A stretch of DNA of 61,228 bases from the NCBI GenBank assembly GCA_016722945.1, contig JAEQMT010000036.1:1-61228 (forward strand). The letters are read 5' to 3'. Shown piece after piece: positions 61,008 to 61,228 of the stretch. The DNA comes from Desulfofustis sp. PB-SRB1. Lineage in GTDB: Bacteria; Desulfobacterota; Desulfobulbia; Desulfobulbales; Desulfocapsaceae. How positions within the stretch are numbered: the first letter of the stretch is position 1; the number at the start of each line of letters is the position of its first letter. The translations under genes were made by a program, and so were the position numbers. The notes beneath the pieces are model-generated. The model was not told the DNA's origin. It saw only the letters and a program-made list of their open reading frames with translations, and ran no database searches.

Positions 61008-61228
61008 ATGCCTAAGTCAAACAAACCAGGCCCAATTCTTACTGCCATTGCTTGCCTGGTTGCATCTGTCGGGATACTTATAGTTACAACATCTATACTA
61101 TTAGTAACTGGAATAATGCAATATATGGTCAACATTGGCTTTTACAAATTTTCCTTTATACTATATGCTCTTTTTTTCATAATTTGTATACCAGTTATCT
61201 TTTGGTTTTTATGGCCAATTTTTTCAAA
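61008..61228 (+). CDS. Membrane protein after RHS tip 3, candidate immunity protein (3' end outside window)
   Basis: From ATG 61008 at least 73 codons are open to the window edge: a polar start (MPKSNKPGP), a first helix (AIACLVASVGILIVTTSILL) and a second (FSFILYALFFIICIPVIFWF). The surroundings are AT-rich, like the tips. It lies about 150 bases after the tip-3 stop. It is the third small membrane ORF found in the same position relative to an RHS tip. The total length and the function are unknown. Confidence 0.5.
   Translation, partial: MPKSNKPGPILTAIACLVASVGILIVTTSILLVTGIMQYMVNIGFYKFSFILYALFFIICIPVIFWFLWPIFS

Noticed and set aside
1-61228. tRNA, rRNA or CRISPR array
   Set aside because: No cloverleaf with CCA-adjacent stem, no rRNA-like conserved block and no short regularly spaced direct repeats were found by eye; the tandem repeats at 15787-16452 are 222 bp and coding.

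Overview
The window looks like the chromosome of a free-living Gram-negative bacterium. Its genes are GC-rich and tightly packed, with Sec signal peptides, a homodimeric-type pyruvate dehydrogenase operon, a KdnB-like Kdo 8-oxidase and many exported proteins. A Desulfobacterota or related proteobacterial host would fit, but that is a guess from gene content; no rRNA or other marker gene is present.

Layout. 1-1935: two tandem DUF1254/DUF1214 genes, the first cut by the window edge. 2387-4949: an AT-richer island with a higBA toxin-antitoxin pair, an IS701-family element inserted into the last codons of higA (TTAA target duplication), and a small ORF with an in-frame TGA. 5038-10741 (minus): a phosphonate-type ABC transporter operon phnC-phnD-phnE1-phnE2 followed by an inositol-monophosphatase-family gene and a hexapeptide acetyltransferase. 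A terminator-like hairpin sits between phnD and phnE1. 11369-14636: an unrecognised 472-aa protein with a possible RelA/SpoT-like region, then a kdnB-like gene and an Asp/Glu racemase-family gene. 14811-16650: a secreted repeat protein whose signal peptide is separated from its body by stops. 17006-20721: a small exported protein, then an Lrp regulator, lysA and radical SAM operon. 21175-23114: a PQQ-type sugar dehydrogenase and a RelB/YafQ pair with a frameshifted toxin. 23308-29237 (minus): aceE-aceF-lpdA-nnrU. 30217-32781: a GT2 glycosyltransferase convergent with fumC.

The most distinctive region is 33248-61228. It starts with a 20-kb plus-strand run of exported proteins: a 1395-aa protein with a PKD domain and nine carboxypeptidase-regulatory-like repeats, a frameshifted transglutaminase-like protein, a rhodanese-like protein lacking the catalytic cysteine, a 3468-aa beta-helix/Ig/FN3 protein with a Gly/Cys-rich tail, and a Sec-type RHS protein with a cysteine-rich tip. 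Downstream lie two displaced, promoterless copies of the RHS core carrying different tips. Each displaced copy is preceded by the same bipartite motif (AGGGGGTCAAATCT-N6-TTGACAT), and each of the three tips is followed by a tiny membrane-protein ORF. This is the layout of a polymorphic-toxin locus with tip cassettes that could be swapped by recombination. The last copy is full of single-base indels that look more like unpolished long-read sequence than natural decay.

Five copies of a roughly 165-bp MITE-like repeat (two of them with 10-11 bp flanking duplications), an IS630 element inside a parE-like toxin gene, and lesions in all three toxin-antitoxin loci show that the accessory intergenic regions are actively remodelled.
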